A DNA stretch of 33,307 nt from Pseudarthrobacter chlorophenolicus (lineage in GTDB: Bacteria > Actinomycetota > Actinomycetes > Actinomycetales > Micrococcaceae): contig NZ_JZTW01000027.1 of NCBI RefSeq assembly GCF_000962805.1, positions 1-33,307 on the forward strand, given 5' to 3'. Position 1 is the first letter of the stretch. Every line of letters starts with the position of its first letter. Position numbers and translations under genes: made by a program. The notes under the pieces are model-generated. The model was not told the DNA's origin. It searched no databases and worked only from the letters and a program-made list of their open reading frames with translations. Shown in pieces: positions 1 to 7,890 of the stretch.

Positions 1-99
1 GGGTGTCGTCCCGGCTGAAAAGAACCAGACCGAGACGGCAGGGGAGACGGCAACGCCCAGGCCTGGACCATGGGAAACTGTTCCGTTTGCGCTGTCCCC
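1..99. repeat. Inverted repeat, copy A (partner 20124-20223)
   Basis: The reverse complement of this stretch matches 20124-20223 at every base except one inserted C in the partner. Identity fades just after base 99 and may continue left of base 1, which cannot be seen. It contains a CCAGGCCTGG palindrome (57-66) and a short tandem motif, GAGACGGCA, twice about 12 bases apart (32-52). It lies just downstream of the rep gene, while its partner lies near the mobilisation genes. Its function is unknown; an origin element or a repeat at a contig edge are both possible. Confidence 0.9.
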
Positions 100-153
100 A
101 CTGTGGGCCGGTGGAGACCGGAGGATAAATCTCAAAGCGGTCCACATTGGGCG

Positions 154-1503
154 TCAGCGCTTGCTGCCGCGTGTGGCAGCCTCTTGAAGTCCCTTTCGGT
201 AGTCGTCGGCGAACCGTGTTCGCCAGGACTCACGCATCGGGACTGAACGGCATTCAGCTGTTTGTTGCTGAATCCGCTGGGCTTCGACCCGCGCTTGGGC
301 TTTTGCCGCCTCGGAGCGCTGCAAAGCGCGTTGATGGCGGCTATAGACAGGCTGTCCGTTGACCCGCCAGTGGTTGAGTCGGCTTTGAAGGAGTGCGGGA
401 AGATTCAACGCACCGTGGAAACCGTCGTGACGGTGCTCGGTGCCGTCGGGCTTTGTGTCGAGAGCGTGCAGAACATCGTTTGGTGTGTAACCGGCACGGA
501 AGAAGGGTGCCAGGATCCGGGCGAGGTGGCGTGAGCGCAGCTTACGGAGTGGCGGTGAGTGCCATTGGACGGTACGGGCCGCTTGCAACTCGTTGAAGTC
601 GCGGGTTGCCTTGTCATTGGCGTTTGTCGTTTTGTTAGTGGGCCATTGGAGATCTGTACGAGCGGTTGTCATCATGGCTACCCACTTAGTGGCCGCCTCA
701 AAATAGGATTTCAGGGTGGGCGAAGCCCACGCCTTTATGTGCTTGGGGGATGGGTTTCCTTTGGTCAGGTTAGGGTTGCCATTTATGTCCACAGCAAGTC
801 CGAACATGCCCAGAAGCGGGTCCAGTTTGCACTTGGATTCCATGCGCTGGACTTCTTCTTCACCGAACCTGACTAGTTCCTCCTCGGTGGCGGGACGACA
901 AAGCACGTAGACGGCCCTGTCGGCCATCCGTTCTTCGCGTTCGCCCGCCTTGAAGAGGTTGGTCTCTCCGCTGCAGTTTTTGGGCGTGTAGATCGCTGAG
1001 CGCCCGCCAGCGACGATGGCGAGGAATCCGTGACGCATCAGCCAACGTTTGATGCGCCCCAGGGTGCCTTGGCCGATACCGGCTGAGGCCAATAGGTAGT
1101 CGTTCCCCGGGGTCACGGTGTGACTGTTGAAGTCGAAGCCCAAGAGCAAAAGCGAGGCGACGGCAAGAAGGTTTCGGCGGAAGTCGGATCGGCGCCACGT
1201 GAGTTTGGGGTGTTGGCGGATAGCTTCCAGCCAGTCGAAGTCCGTGGTCAGCGCGCAGCTGCCTTCAGGGACGGCGCGAAGGACGTTCTCCTCATCCCGT
1301 TCCACCAGGCGGTTAAGGCGCCTGGGGGCTTCAGTGCGCTTCGAATGCTCGCCCAGTAGCGCGCGGTCGCGCTGCTTCCAGACGCCAGGCAAGCCCTGCA
1401 CCGCCACATAGCCGGGGATCCGCGGCGTGGCCTGTCCCTGCTCGGCGCAGGGCAAAATTCGGGCAGGGGCATGCGTTGACGCCCCGGCACGGTCCGGTAC
1501 CAT
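154..1503 (-). CDS. Putative plasmid replication initiator protein
   Basis: A 449-residue basic protein. Residues of about 65-150 read as a winged or helix-turn-helix domain (an ALTTDFDWLEAI-like helix followed by LASAGIGQGTLGRIKRWLMRHGFLAIV), a layout common in actinobacterial plasmid Rep proteins. The C-terminal part is basic and rich in Arg and Gln. No HUH or rolling-circle motif is obvious, so a theta-type initiator is more likely, but the family is not recognised with certainty. The frame is open to a TTG at 1593. I chose ATG 1503 because the extension lacks a ribosome site and reads unlike protein; the ATG itself has only a distant GAAAGG. It follows a ribbon-helix-helix gene in the same direction, a common arrangement for copy-number control. 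No other gene in the window is a better Rep candidate. Confidence 0.6.
   Translation of the reverse strand: MVPDRAGASTHAPARILPCAEQGQATPRIPGYVAVQGLPGVWKQRDRALLGEHSKRTEAPRRLNRLVERDEENVLRAVPEGSCALTTDFDWLEAIRQHPKLTWRRSDFRRNLLAVASLLLLGFDFNSHTVTPGNDYLLASAGIGQGTLGRIKRWLMRHGFLAIVAGGRSAIYTPKNCSGETNLFKAGEREERMADRAVYVLCRPATEEELVRFGEEEVQRMESKCKLDPLLGMFGLAVDINGNPNLTKGNPSPKHIKAWASPTLKSYFEAATKWVAMMTTARTDLQWPTNKTTNANDKATRDFNELQAARTVQWHSPPLRKLRSRHLARILAPFFRAGYTPNDVLHALDTKPDGTEHRHDGFHGALNLPALLQSRLNHWRVNGQPVYSRHQRALQRSEAAKAQARVEAQRIQQQTAECRSVPMRESWRTRFADDYRKGLQEAATRGSKR
1476..1503 (+). promoter_or_regulatory. Possible plus-strand promoter antisense to rep start
   Basis: TTGACG (1476-1481) and TACCAT (1498-1503) are separated by 16 bases, an acceptable sigma-70-type promoter firing rightwards. 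The predicted start near 1510 would make RNA antisense to the rep start codon and leader, ending at the hairpin at 1623-1650. The consensus match is moderate and the call is inferred. Confidence 0.4.
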
Positions 1504-1509
1504 AAGGGG

Positions 1510-1650
1510 GACACGACCTTTCAGTTTGAAGGGAACACAAAGGGACCGTCCCTCGCGGGAAGGTTCTGGTATCCATCGCCGGCCAGTCGCCAAACAGAGA
1601 CGGTGATGGAAGGATTCGGAAGCCCCGCACCTCGGTGCGGGGTCTTTCGT
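1510..1650 (+). ncRNA. Candidate counter-transcribed RNA over the rep leader
   Basis: The stretch lies between the possible promoter at 1476-1503 and a terminator-like hairpin, and is antisense to the rep 5' region. It contains small hairpins such as GGGACCGTCCC and TCCCTCGCGGGA. In pMV158-type plasmids a small antisense RNA encoded between copG and repB limits Rep synthesis, and the gene order here (ribbon-helix-helix gene, antisense unit, rep) is the same. The RNA is inferred from signals only. Confidence 0.33.
1623..1650 (+). terminator. Hairpin terminator between RHH gene and rep
   Basis: A perfect 8-bp stem, CCCCGCAC/GTGCGGGG, with a CTCG loop (1623-1642) is followed on the plus strand by TCTTTCGTTT. 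This is a better terminator on the plus strand than on the minus strand, where no T run follows. On the minus strand it sits just after the stop codon of the small RHH gene and could attenuate read-through into rep. Confidence 0.6.
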
Positions 1651-1887
1651 TTAAGAAGCGGCCTGTATAGGCAGCTCCTCAGCTTGTCGGTTTATCTTGG
1701 GGAAGACCGGCAGGCCGCCGTTCTGCTCCAAGTACAGGACCAGGTCCTCAAGGTAGAGGCCGACTGAGCGGCCAGAGTTCGCAGCTGCGCTGTTCACGGC
1801 TTTGCGGCGCTCCGGCCTCACTCGGCCCTGCAGGAGCACCAGATCAATGCCGTCGGGATGACGGACGCGTCCTGGTTGTGCACTCAT
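1651..1887 (-). CDS. Small ribbon-helix-helix-like protein, possible copy-number regulator
   Basis: 78 residues. The core from about residue 20 (LQGRVRPERRKAVNSAAANS then GRSVGLYLEDLVLYLE) fits a beta strand followed by two helices, as in MetJ/Arc/CopG-type DNA-binding proteins. Such proteins dimerise and bind operator DNA. Its place directly upstream of rep, in the same direction, suggests autoregulation and control of rep, as CopG does in pMV158. The ATG at 1887 has no clear Shine-Dalgarno sequence, so a leaderless or alternative start is possible. An antitoxin role is an alternative, but no toxin partner is adjacent. Confidence 0.6.
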   Translation of the reverse strand: MSAQPGRVRHPDGIDLVLLQGRVRPERRKAVNSAAANSGRSVGLYLEDLVLYLEQNGGLPVFPKINRQAEELPIQAAS

Positions 1888-2063
1888 GGATTTAACGTGT
1901 CACGCGGCGAATGCATACGCAGGGATTCGGGCGGGTGTGTCGAGCTTAATCTTGCTCGACGTCCATCCCGCGGGTTTGCAGCCCCTCATGACATGTGGTG
2001 AAAAGTCCATGACTCCAATATGTCATAAACTCCAAAAATTTTGGATATGGGTCAGATTCCACG
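1888..2063 (-). promoter_or_regulatory. AT-rich leader and possible operator upstream of the RHH gene
   Basis: This gap contains a hairpin, GTCGAGC/GCTCGAC with an 8-base loop (1939-1960), and an AT-rich segment (about 2005-2050) with the dyad TCCAAAAATTTTGGA (2031-2045) and repeated ATGACAT/TATGTCAT-like words. It probably holds the promoter and operator of the RHH-rep operon. An origin function for the AT-rich part is possible but not shown. Confidence 0.4.
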
Positions 2064-2336
2064 TCACGACCAAGCCCGCTGCACTATCTCATCGACCCGA
2101 CCGGAGCCTCCCCGGAACAGATCCCTGGTAGCTCTGATCGAGCGGAAGTAACGGCCTTGTTTGTCGATGCGCCAACGCGAGATGCCGAGAAACTGAGCGG
2201 TCGCCTTCCGCTCCATGCCGACCTCCATGCAGATCCGGACTGCGGCGTAGATGACCTGGTAGGCCGCCTCGTGCTCGCGCGGGACCTCCGCCAGTACCTT
2301 CTGCACGGCTGTTTTTGCCTGTTGTGGAGTAGTCAT
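2064..2336 (-). CDS. Small helix-turn-helix protein
   Basis: 90 residues. The segment at about 42-60 (ERKATAQFLGISRWRIDKQ) has the spacing of a helix-turn-helix, and the protein is otherwise helical and charged, so DNA binding is likely. The ATG at 2336 is preceded by AGAAGGA at good spacing. It starts 9 bases after the stop of the membrane-protein gene, so it is probably the last gene of the 3841-2064 operon. Family not recognised. Confidence 0.6.
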   Translation of the reverse strand: MTTPQQAKTAVQKVLAEVPREHEAAYQVIYAAVRICMEVGMERKATAQFLGISRWRIDKQGRYFRSIRATRDLFRGGSGRVDEIVQRAWS

Positions 2337-2345
2337 GGCGTCCTT

Positions 2346-3107
2346 CTAGTCGATCGACAGCGCGGATCCCAGTTCACGTTCTGGCTTTTTCTGCCGTCGC
2401 GCATATGCAAACAGCGCGAGGCCGATGACGACCAAGGCCGTCGAGGCGTAGGAGATGAGCATGTACACGTAGGCGAGGTCTTTGGACCCGTACCATTCCG
2501 CAGGATAGCTGCCGGCCCTCAGCAAGGACAGCGTGAAGCCTCCAGCGATCATCCCTGACGCCACTTTCCCAATGGCCAAAGGGTTCCGACGGGCGTCCAG
2601 GTAGGCCGGCCGAATCAGGGGTGCTACGACGTAGGCAACATAGATCAGGACCAGCCAGGTGTTGAGGCGGACACTGGGCTGCGTTGCGTAGTCAAGCAGC
2701 TGGGGAGAGGGAGCGGGGCCATCCGTGGCCAGAACCGTCAGCAAGAGGCCTGTGGCGGTAAGGCCGAGCATGACCGCACCGGGCATGCCTACGGTCCAGC
2801 GTCTGGCGAATGTTGAGCCGTAGGCCTGGCTGAGGTGGCCTCCAAGGAATGCCACGGCGACCAGAGCACAGTACTTCGAAAGCAGATCCGTCGCATTGGT
2901 GATGGGCATGATGGAGTCGACTGCGTAGTACACAGGTGGAACAAGAAGCAGGTAGGCCAGTGTGAGGAATATTCCCGAGAGCGCGACGTTCTTGGCTTTT
3001 CCCTTGAGTGCATGCTGATATCCCGTTGCGGGGGCATTGATGCGCTTGAACGTCAGGCTCCCCAAGAGAATGAGCATCAGTGTGGGGACAACGGCCAGCA
3101 CCTTCAT
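2346..3107 (-). CDS. Seven-helix membrane protein, MAB_1171c-like
   Basis: 253 residues with seven hydrophobic segments, at about 3-18, 41-62, 80-98, 107-128, 150-168, 183-200 and 213-236, and a short basic tail. The pattern and the loop PITNATDLLSKY resemble the membrane part of the MAB_1171c (DUF6545-type) putative transporters of actinobacteria, which are often encoded next to DNA-binding regulators. That assignment is from memory of the family pattern and is only moderately sure. Its ATG overlaps the end of the upstream regulator gene by 4 bases (ATGA), so the two are translationally coupled and probably work together. Substrate or signal is unknown. Confidence 0.65.
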   Translation of the reverse strand: MKVLAVVPTLMLILLGSLTFKRINAPATGYQHALKGKAKNVALSGIFLTLAYLLLVPPVYYAVDSIMPITNATDLLSKYCALVAVAFLGGHLSQAYGSTFARRWTVGMPGAVMLGLTATGLLLTVLATDGPAPSPQLLDYATQPSVRLNTWLVLIYVAYVVAPLIRPAYLDARRNPLAIGKVASGMIAGGFTLSLLRAGSYPAEWYGSKDLAYVYMLISYASTALVVIGLALFAYARRQKKPERELGSALSID

Positions 3108-3841
3108 CCGAGCAGCTCCGTCATCTTCTCTGCGTATTCGCGGGCCTCCTTGCGCTGTTTCACTCTGCGCTGCAGGAGGTTGATGCGCGCTGAAATCAAC
3201 TCCACAAGGGCGTCATCGGAAACCTCCAGCAGTTCGTCCTCGCGTGCACGCACCTGCCAGCCGCCTTCTGCCGGCGTTATCAGGCCGACAACGACGAGCC
3301 CTGAGGCGAAGGACCCTCCGGTCGCCCGGGACGCCGCTACAGCAAGGTGTGGCGAGAGACGGTTCTCTGTGAGGGACGTGATGATGTACGTCAATGCCAT
3401 TCCCGATTCCGCGGCCATGCGGTGTCGGAGGTCTCCCGGATCCAGGGCATCCACCCAGGCACGGTGGGAACCATCGTGCGGAAATTCGATGAGGGGAATG
3501 TGGCTTCTAAGTTCGCGGGGGTAATGGGTCTTTGACGTCCGGAATTGCAGCTCTGCCATGAGATCCGCGTGGTGGACCTGGCTCAAAACTTCGGCAGCGG
3601 ACGGTTCCACAGGCCGGGAGAGAACGTCGCGGTATCCATCGAAGGCCGTGAGAGCTTGAAGCGCCCCTAACCCGGCCGCTCGTGCGACGGCGACGACCGT
3701 CGATTCAGCTACGTTCCCTCTCCGCAGCTGGTTTCCCAGTGTTCCGCGATTAAGGCCCGTCAGTGCACTGAGGGCAGCCGGGGAAGTGCTGATGGACGCA
3801 GCGTCCAGCCAGCTCTTGAACTCTTTGGCTGAGACGGGCAC
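3104..3841 (-). CDS. Helix-turn-helix regulator coupled to the membrane protein
   Basis: 245 residues from a GTG at 3841 preceded by AAGGAG five bases upstream; the frame is open further up, but this is the only start with a clear ribosome site. Residues of about 22-58 (LSALTGLNRGTLGNQLRRGN then a second helical stretch) look like an XRE-type helix-turn-helix. The remaining 190 residues have no recognised domain. They include a conserved-looking SHIPLIEFPHDGSHRAW segment and a coiled C-terminal helix rich in Arg, Lys and Glu. It heads an operon with the seven-helix membrane protein and faces the transfer operon, so it may regulate itself and possibly transfer. Confidence 0.65.
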   Translation of the reverse strand: MPVSAKEFKSWLDAASISTSPAALSALTGLNRGTLGNQLRRGNVAESTVVAVARAAGLGALQALTAFDGYRDVLSRPVEPSAAEVLSQVHHADLMAELQFRTSKTHYPRELRSHIPLIEFPHDGSHRAWVDALDPGDLRHRMAAESGMALTYIITSLTENRLSPHLAVAASRATGGSFASGLVVVGLITPAEGGWQVRAREDELLEVSDDALVELISARINLLQRRVKQRKEAREYAEKMTELLG

Positions 3842-4105
3842 AAACACTCCTTGACGTGACAGGACGCATGAAAATGAACCTGCTAAACTGCTACCAATAG
3901 TTAAGTATTTCCAGAAACTCACTTTTTGGTATCTATCTTTATTTTAGCTTCTTGGCCGAGTTTAGCCGGGGAGGGGTTCCGCCATCAGGGGACGTACTCC
4001 CGGCACCTTGGCCAGACGCCAAGTCGAAGACGCGAGTTTCGGCGCACCGGGGGAGGGGACCGTCGTGCAAGATCTAAGGTCGTTCGTCAGAGAACGGACC
4101 ACACG
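3842..4105. promoter_or_regulatory. Divergent intergenic region between regulator and transfer operon
   Basis: This is the most AT-rich stretch nearby (about 3865-3955) and lies between divergent genes, so it should hold both promoters. A direct repeat, CTGCTA at 3880-3885 and 3888-3893, could be a regulator-binding site. On the minus strand TTGGTA is followed 17 bases later by TTTTCA, a weak promoter for the regulator. No exact promoter for the transfer operon is clear. Confidence 0.45.
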
Positions 4106-5185
4106 ATGAGCCAACGGAAGTCGTTGGCGCTGGTGGCCTTGATCGTCATTCCCGGGCTGTTTTTCGGGCTGCTCTTCTCATTCATCCTTCTGCTGAATCC
4201 TGCGAGATCTGTGGCGGCCGACTGCGGTCCGGCAGCTGTCGACATGGACGGAAACACGAAAGTGGAGGGATACAGCGCTGAACAGTTGAAAAACGCCGCC
4301 GCTGTCATGGGCGCCGGTAAAGCGCTGAACCTCTCCGTGAAAGGTCAAACCGTCAGCGTCATGGTGGCCCTGGGGGAGTCGGGACTGCGTGTGCTGGACT
4401 ACGGCGACGGTCCCGGCCCGGATTCCCGTGGGTTGTTTCAGCAGCGCGGCAACGGCGCTTGGGGCTCCTACACGGACCGCATGGATCCGACGATCAGCGC
4501 CACCAATTTCATCAAGGCGCTACAGGCTGTACCCGGCTGGGAACTTCTGGAGCCGACTATCGCCGGGAACAAGGTCCAGCGGAACGCTGACCCGTACCAC
4601 TACCGGAAGTACTGGCCAGAAGCCGTCAAGATTGTCCAGGCACTCTCGGGCGGGGACTTCTCCCCAGGGTCAGGCAGCTGTGGAATCCCGGGAGAGTCCG
4701 GCGCGGGGGATGACTACCCGTGGAAAGACTCTCCAACCTGGCTCCAGGTCGGAGCAGGCTCCGCGGCCGCCTCACCGTTGGGCATGTTTTACCGCGAATG
4801 CGTTGACTTCGCCCTGTGGCGGGTCAACCAGCAGATGGGGTCCACCAAAGCCCCGTTCAAGTTCCTCAATAGCACCTTCCGCCCGGACGGCCAGGGATTG
4901 GGCTCGGCCCTGACGTGGAAGGCCGGCTGGGACGCCAAGGGCTGGCCCACCGGACACACACCCCGGGTCGGTGCGGTCGTCTGGTACGCACCAGGCGTCG
5001 GCGGATCGGACCCGACGTTCGGCCACGTAGCCGTGGTCAAGGAAGTCAAGGACAACGGGACTTACGTCGAAGAAGGCTACAACGGCAACCCACCCCCAGA
5101 TGACCACAACTACTACACCCGAACCGTCAGCAGCAGTGTCCCCTCCGCGTTCCTATACCTGCCCAACCAAGAGGAGAAGAAATGA
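4106..5185 (+). CDS. Bifunctional peptidoglycan hydrolase (transglycosylase plus CHAP), T4SS
   Basis: 359 residues from the ATG at 4106, chosen because the upstream open frame reads as non-protein; the ribosome site is weak. An N-terminal membrane segment (about 7-32) anchors the protein outside the cell. Residues of about 60-180 form a lysozyme-like domain with the likely catalytic Glu91 in ALGESGLR and the typical RGLFQQR and DPTISATNFIKAL motifs. The C-terminal CHAP domain has the probable catalytic Cys232 (YRECVDFALWRV) and His307 (FGHVAVVKEV). It would cut glycan strands and peptide cross-links so that the transfer channel can cross the wall, the role of VirB1 and Tcp-type hydrolases. 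It is first in the operon, and its stop overlaps the lipoprotein start by 4 bases. Confidence 0.88.
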   Translation: MSQRKSLALVALIVIPGLFFGLLFSFILLLNPARSVAADCGPAAVDMDGNTKVEGYSAEQLKNAAAVMGAGKALNLSVKGQTVSVMVALGESGLRVLDYGDGPGPDSRGLFQQRGNGAWGSYTDRMDPTISATNFIKALQAVPGWELLEPTIAGNKVQRNADPYHYRKYWPEAVKIVQALSGGDFSPGSGSCGIPGESGAGDDYPWKDSPTWLQVGAGSAAASPLGMFYRECVDFALWRVNQQMGSTKAPFKFLNSTFRPDGQGLGSALTWKAGWDAKGWPTGHTPRVGAVVWYAPGVGGSDPTFGHVAVVKEVKDNGTYVEEGYNGNPPPDDHNYYTRTVSSSVPSAFLYLPNQEEKK

Positions 5186-5691
5186 AAAAGCCCATGGTCC
5201 TCGTCGCGGCGGCCCTACTGTGCGCTGGCTGCGCGCAGACAGCGCACACCAATCCAGCTTCCACGGAAACGCCGGCCACTGCCTCGGCTCCGGTGTCCCT
5301 GAGCGCCGGCAGCGGCCCGCAGGCACCGGGCGGGACAGTGCCGCCCACGATGGGCATTGCTTGGGATCAGGCCAGCCAGGACCGAGCGGTGGATGTCGCC
5401 GAGCGGGCCATGGCGGACTTCGCCCGTCCCTCGGTCGGCGAACAGCAGTGGGCCAATGACCTCGCCCGGTGGCTCACCCCACAGGCCACCGCCGACTACT
5501 CGGCCGTTGATCCGACCAACATCCCGGCTAACCGCGTGACCGGTCCGGCCACGTTGACGGTCGATGGAACCAACGGTCACGGGGTCACCGCTGCTGTCCC
5601 CACCAATGCCGGGACCTACTCGCTGCAGCTGCTCCGCACGGACAAGGACGCCCCGTGGAAGGTCAACCGGCTTACTCCACCAACGTCCTAG
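5182..5691 (+). CDS. Secreted lipoprotein of the transfer operon
   Basis: 169 residues. A classic signal peptide (MKKPMVLVAAALLCAGC) ends in a lipobox-like sequence with Cys17 as the likely lipidated residue; the -3 position is Cys rather than the usual Leu. A Thr/Ser/Ala/Pro linker follows. The C-terminal part (about 60-169) ends in TYSLQLLRTDKDAPWKVNRL, a beta-rich pattern often seen in small NTF2-like extracytoplasmic proteins of Gram-positive conjugation systems. It starts inside the upstream stop codon (ATGA overlap) with GAGGAGAAG as ribosome site. It is probably a surface component of the channel; a VirB8-like role is possible but not shown. Confidence 0.75.
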   Translation: MKKPMVLVAAALLCAGCAQTAHTNPASTETPATASAPVSLSAGSGPQAPGGTVPPTMGIAWDQASQDRAVDVAERAMADFARPSVGEQQWANDLARWLTPQATADYSAVDPTNIPANRVTGPATLTVDGTNGHGVTAAVPTNAGTYSLQLLRTDKDAPWKVNRLTPPTS

Positions 5692-5737
5692 GCGCGCGCC
5701 TAACCTCATCCGCCAAACATGCAAAGGAAGAAAGCTC

Positions 5738-7237
5738 ATGGTCACTACACCAACCGAGGTCCTGGCCTTTCCAAACATCAAGGCCATCGTCCGTGACAAC
5801 GGCACCGCCGAAGTCGTCGTTGCCGGCAACTCCCGCACCGTTCCGGACGGCCAAACACTGCAGGAGCTCCGCGACAACGCCCTCGCCCTCGTCGTTACCG
5901 AGGCACAGACCTTGCAGCGCCCCGTCAGGGTCCAGATTGAAGATCCCGAAGGGCACGGTGAACTCATCGTGCACCCCGATAACAAGATCGAATCTGTCAG
6001 CTACGTTCCTCGTCCGGTCCGTCGTCGGGCTCAGGCTCCAGTGACGACTGCCGAGGCGGCAGCCCCGGCAGTGGTTGAGGACGTCCCTATGGCTGCTGCT
6101 GAGCCGACAACCATCCCTGTAGAGCCTGCCCCGGTTGAAGCTACGGCGGCGGCTATTGACCTCCCGCCGTGGCCGCCGACTCCGGTAAAAACTGAGGAAC
6201 CGGGGCATGTCAGTCCGGGCGTCCATGGGATCGGCGGTGCTGAAGCTGAATCACCAGCAGCGGCTCCCGCGGAACCCCTGTCCCGGCGGAGTTTGAAGGA
6301 GACCTCTTTCCTGGTCAGCGCCCCGGTGCTGGAGCCCGCCACGCAGGGCTGGCGGGGTGCGCTGACCCGCCTGGGCTTCCGGATGGACCCCTCGGAGGAG
6401 GAACTGTCCGAGCGCGAAGACATCCGCACCGTCAGCCAGCACTGGCCCGGCCCCCGGACCATCGCCGTGGTCAACCGCAAGGGCGGGGCCAACAAGACAC
6501 CCACGGTCGTCATGCTCTCGGCAATCCTTGCCCGCTACAGCGGCGCGGCAACTGTGGCATGGGACAACAACGAATCCCAGGGCACCTTGGGCTGGCGGAC
6601 AGAGAAAGGCGCTCACGACCGCAGCGTCCTGGACCTGATCGATTCCTCCACCGAGCTGCTGTCCCCGTCCACGAACGCGGCCGAGATCGCCAAATTCGTC
6701 CATCACCAGACCGCCGACAAGTTCGACGTGCTGCGCTCGGACGAGAACGAAGAAGGCGACCACGAAGTAACCGCCGAGGAAGTGGACATCGCCCACCAGG
6801 TCCTCACCCGGTACTACCGGCTGGTCATCATGGACTCCGGCAACACAGCCCGGGCCGCCAACTGGCGTCGAATGATCGACCACACCAACCAGCTCGTCGT
6901 CCCGGTCACCGCCATCGAGGACCGGGCAGAAGCAGCCCGGCTGACGCTGCAAACTCTTGAATCCCGTGGTGGCCACGACGCCGATCTGGCACGCAACGCC
7001 GTCGTGATCGTCTCCGAATCCACCGACGCCAAGCGCAGCATGACCGGGGACGCCCTAAAGCGGGCCAAGGCCGAGGCGCAGCGGATCGCGGACGGCTTCG
7101 AGCCGTTCGTGCGAGCCGTCGTCCGCATTCCTTACGACCCCGCCCTGGTCAACGGCCCCATCCGCTACGAAGCCCTCCAACCCGCCACGCAAAGGGCATG
7201 GCTGGCCGCCGCGGCCGCCGTCGCCAAGGGCTTCTAA
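5738..7237 (+). CDS. ParA/MinD-like ATPase with degenerate P-loop, T4SS-associated
   Basis: 499 residues from ATG 5738, preceded by AAAGGAAGAAAG. The first 90 residues form a separate alpha/beta domain. Residues of about 95-185 are a Pro/Ala/Glu-rich linker. The ATPase part starts near 238 with TIAVVNRKGGANKTPTVVML. This matches the deviant Walker A of ParA/MinD (KGGxGKT), but the second invariant Gly is Asn253 (KGGANKT), while both Lys residues remain. WDNNESQGT (about 275-283) fits the A' motif and LVIMDSG fits Walker B. It sits between transfer genes rather than beside the ParB gene 15 kb away, so a role in building or positioning the transfer machine is more likely than partition. Confidence 0.8.
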   Translation: MVTTPTEVLAFPNIKAIVRDNGTAEVVVAGNSRTVPDGQTLQELRDNALALVVTEAQTLQRPVRVQIEDPEGHGELIVHPDNKIESVSYVPRPVRRRAQAPVTTAEAAAPAVVEDVPMAAAEPTTIPVEPAPVEATAAAIDLPPWPPTPVKTEEPGHVSPGVHGIGGAEAESPAAAPAEPLSRRSLKETSFLVSAPVLEPATQGWRGALTRLGFRMDPSEEELSEREDIRTVSQHWPGPRTIAVVNRKGGANKTPTVVMLSAILARYSGAATVAWDNNESQGTLGWRTEKGAHDRSVLDLIDSSTELLSPSTNAAEIAKFVHHQTADKFDVLRSDENEEGDHEVTAEEVDIAHQVLTRYYRLVIMDSGNTARAANWRRMIDHTNQLVVPVTAIEDRAEAARLTLQTLESRGGHDADLARNAVVIVSESTDAKRSMTGDALKRAKAEAQRIADGFEPFVRAVVRIPYDPALVNGPIRYEALQPATQRAWLAAAAAVAKGF

Positions 7238-7269
7238 CAACCAGCCTCGAACGAAAGGAAGGAGGAACT

Positions 7270-7872
7270 ATGCAATTGTCTCTGAACCCTTGGATCACCA
7301 GCCCAGCCGAGAGCAACGACAGCGAAGCACCCGAGGTGCACGTCCCGCCAGCTGCCGTGATCAGCACACCGCTGAGGGGCATGGTTGAGCCGGACGCCGC
7401 GGACAGACTGGCGAACCGCGTAGTGTCCGGGTCCGCGCTGCTGTGGATCGTTGGGAGCCACGGGGGATCGGGTGAAAGCCGCACCGCAGACCTGATCTAC
7501 GGTGCCCGCCCTACCGGGCACTGCTGGCCTGTTATGCAGGACGGCAGCAAGCCCCGGGTGCTGTTGGTCTGCCGCAACGATATGCGCGGCCTCACCACCG
7601 CGCAAAGCGCCCTGACCCAATGGGCATCAGGAGCAACAACCAATGTTGAACTTATCGGCCTTGCTGTCCTGGCAGATGCGCCGGGAAAGACCCCCAAGGC
7701 GCTGCGCGACTTCGCAGTGATTATCGGCGGGGGCGCACCGCGCCTCTGGATCCTCCCTTGGGTCGAGGCATGGCGGCACGGTGGCTCCACGGCAACGCCA
7801 CCGGGCAGGGAATACCAACGTTTCATCACAGACGTAGCTGCTCTGACTACGGAACCCAATCCAAAGCACTAA
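7270..7872 (+). CDS. DUF6668-like protein of the transfer operon
   Basis: 200 residues from ATG 7270, preceded by AAGGAGG; an upstream in-frame extension overlaps the previous gene and has no ribosome site. The segment LLWIVGSHGGSGES (about 58-71) resembles a P-loop but lacks the Gly-Lys-Ser/Thr ending, a pattern I associate with the actinobacterial DUF6668 family found beside transfer ATPases. The middle part (RVLLVCRNDMRGLTTAQSAL and VELIGLAVLADAPG) has Rossmann-like strand-helix alternation, so it may be a degenerate ATPase-like partner of the preceding ParA-like protein. The family name is from memory and unverified. Confidence 0.68.
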   Translation: MQLSLNPWITSPAESNDSEAPEVHVPPAAVISTPLRGMVEPDAADRLANRVVSGSALLWIVGSHGGSGESRTADLIYGARPTGHCWPVMQDGSKPRVLLVCRNDMRGLTTAQSALTQWASGATTNVELIGLAVLADAPGKTPKALRDFAVIIGGGAPRLWILPWVEAWRHGGSTATPPGREYQRFITDVAALTTEPNPKH

Positions 7873-7890
7873 CCACTGAAAGGTCTCACC

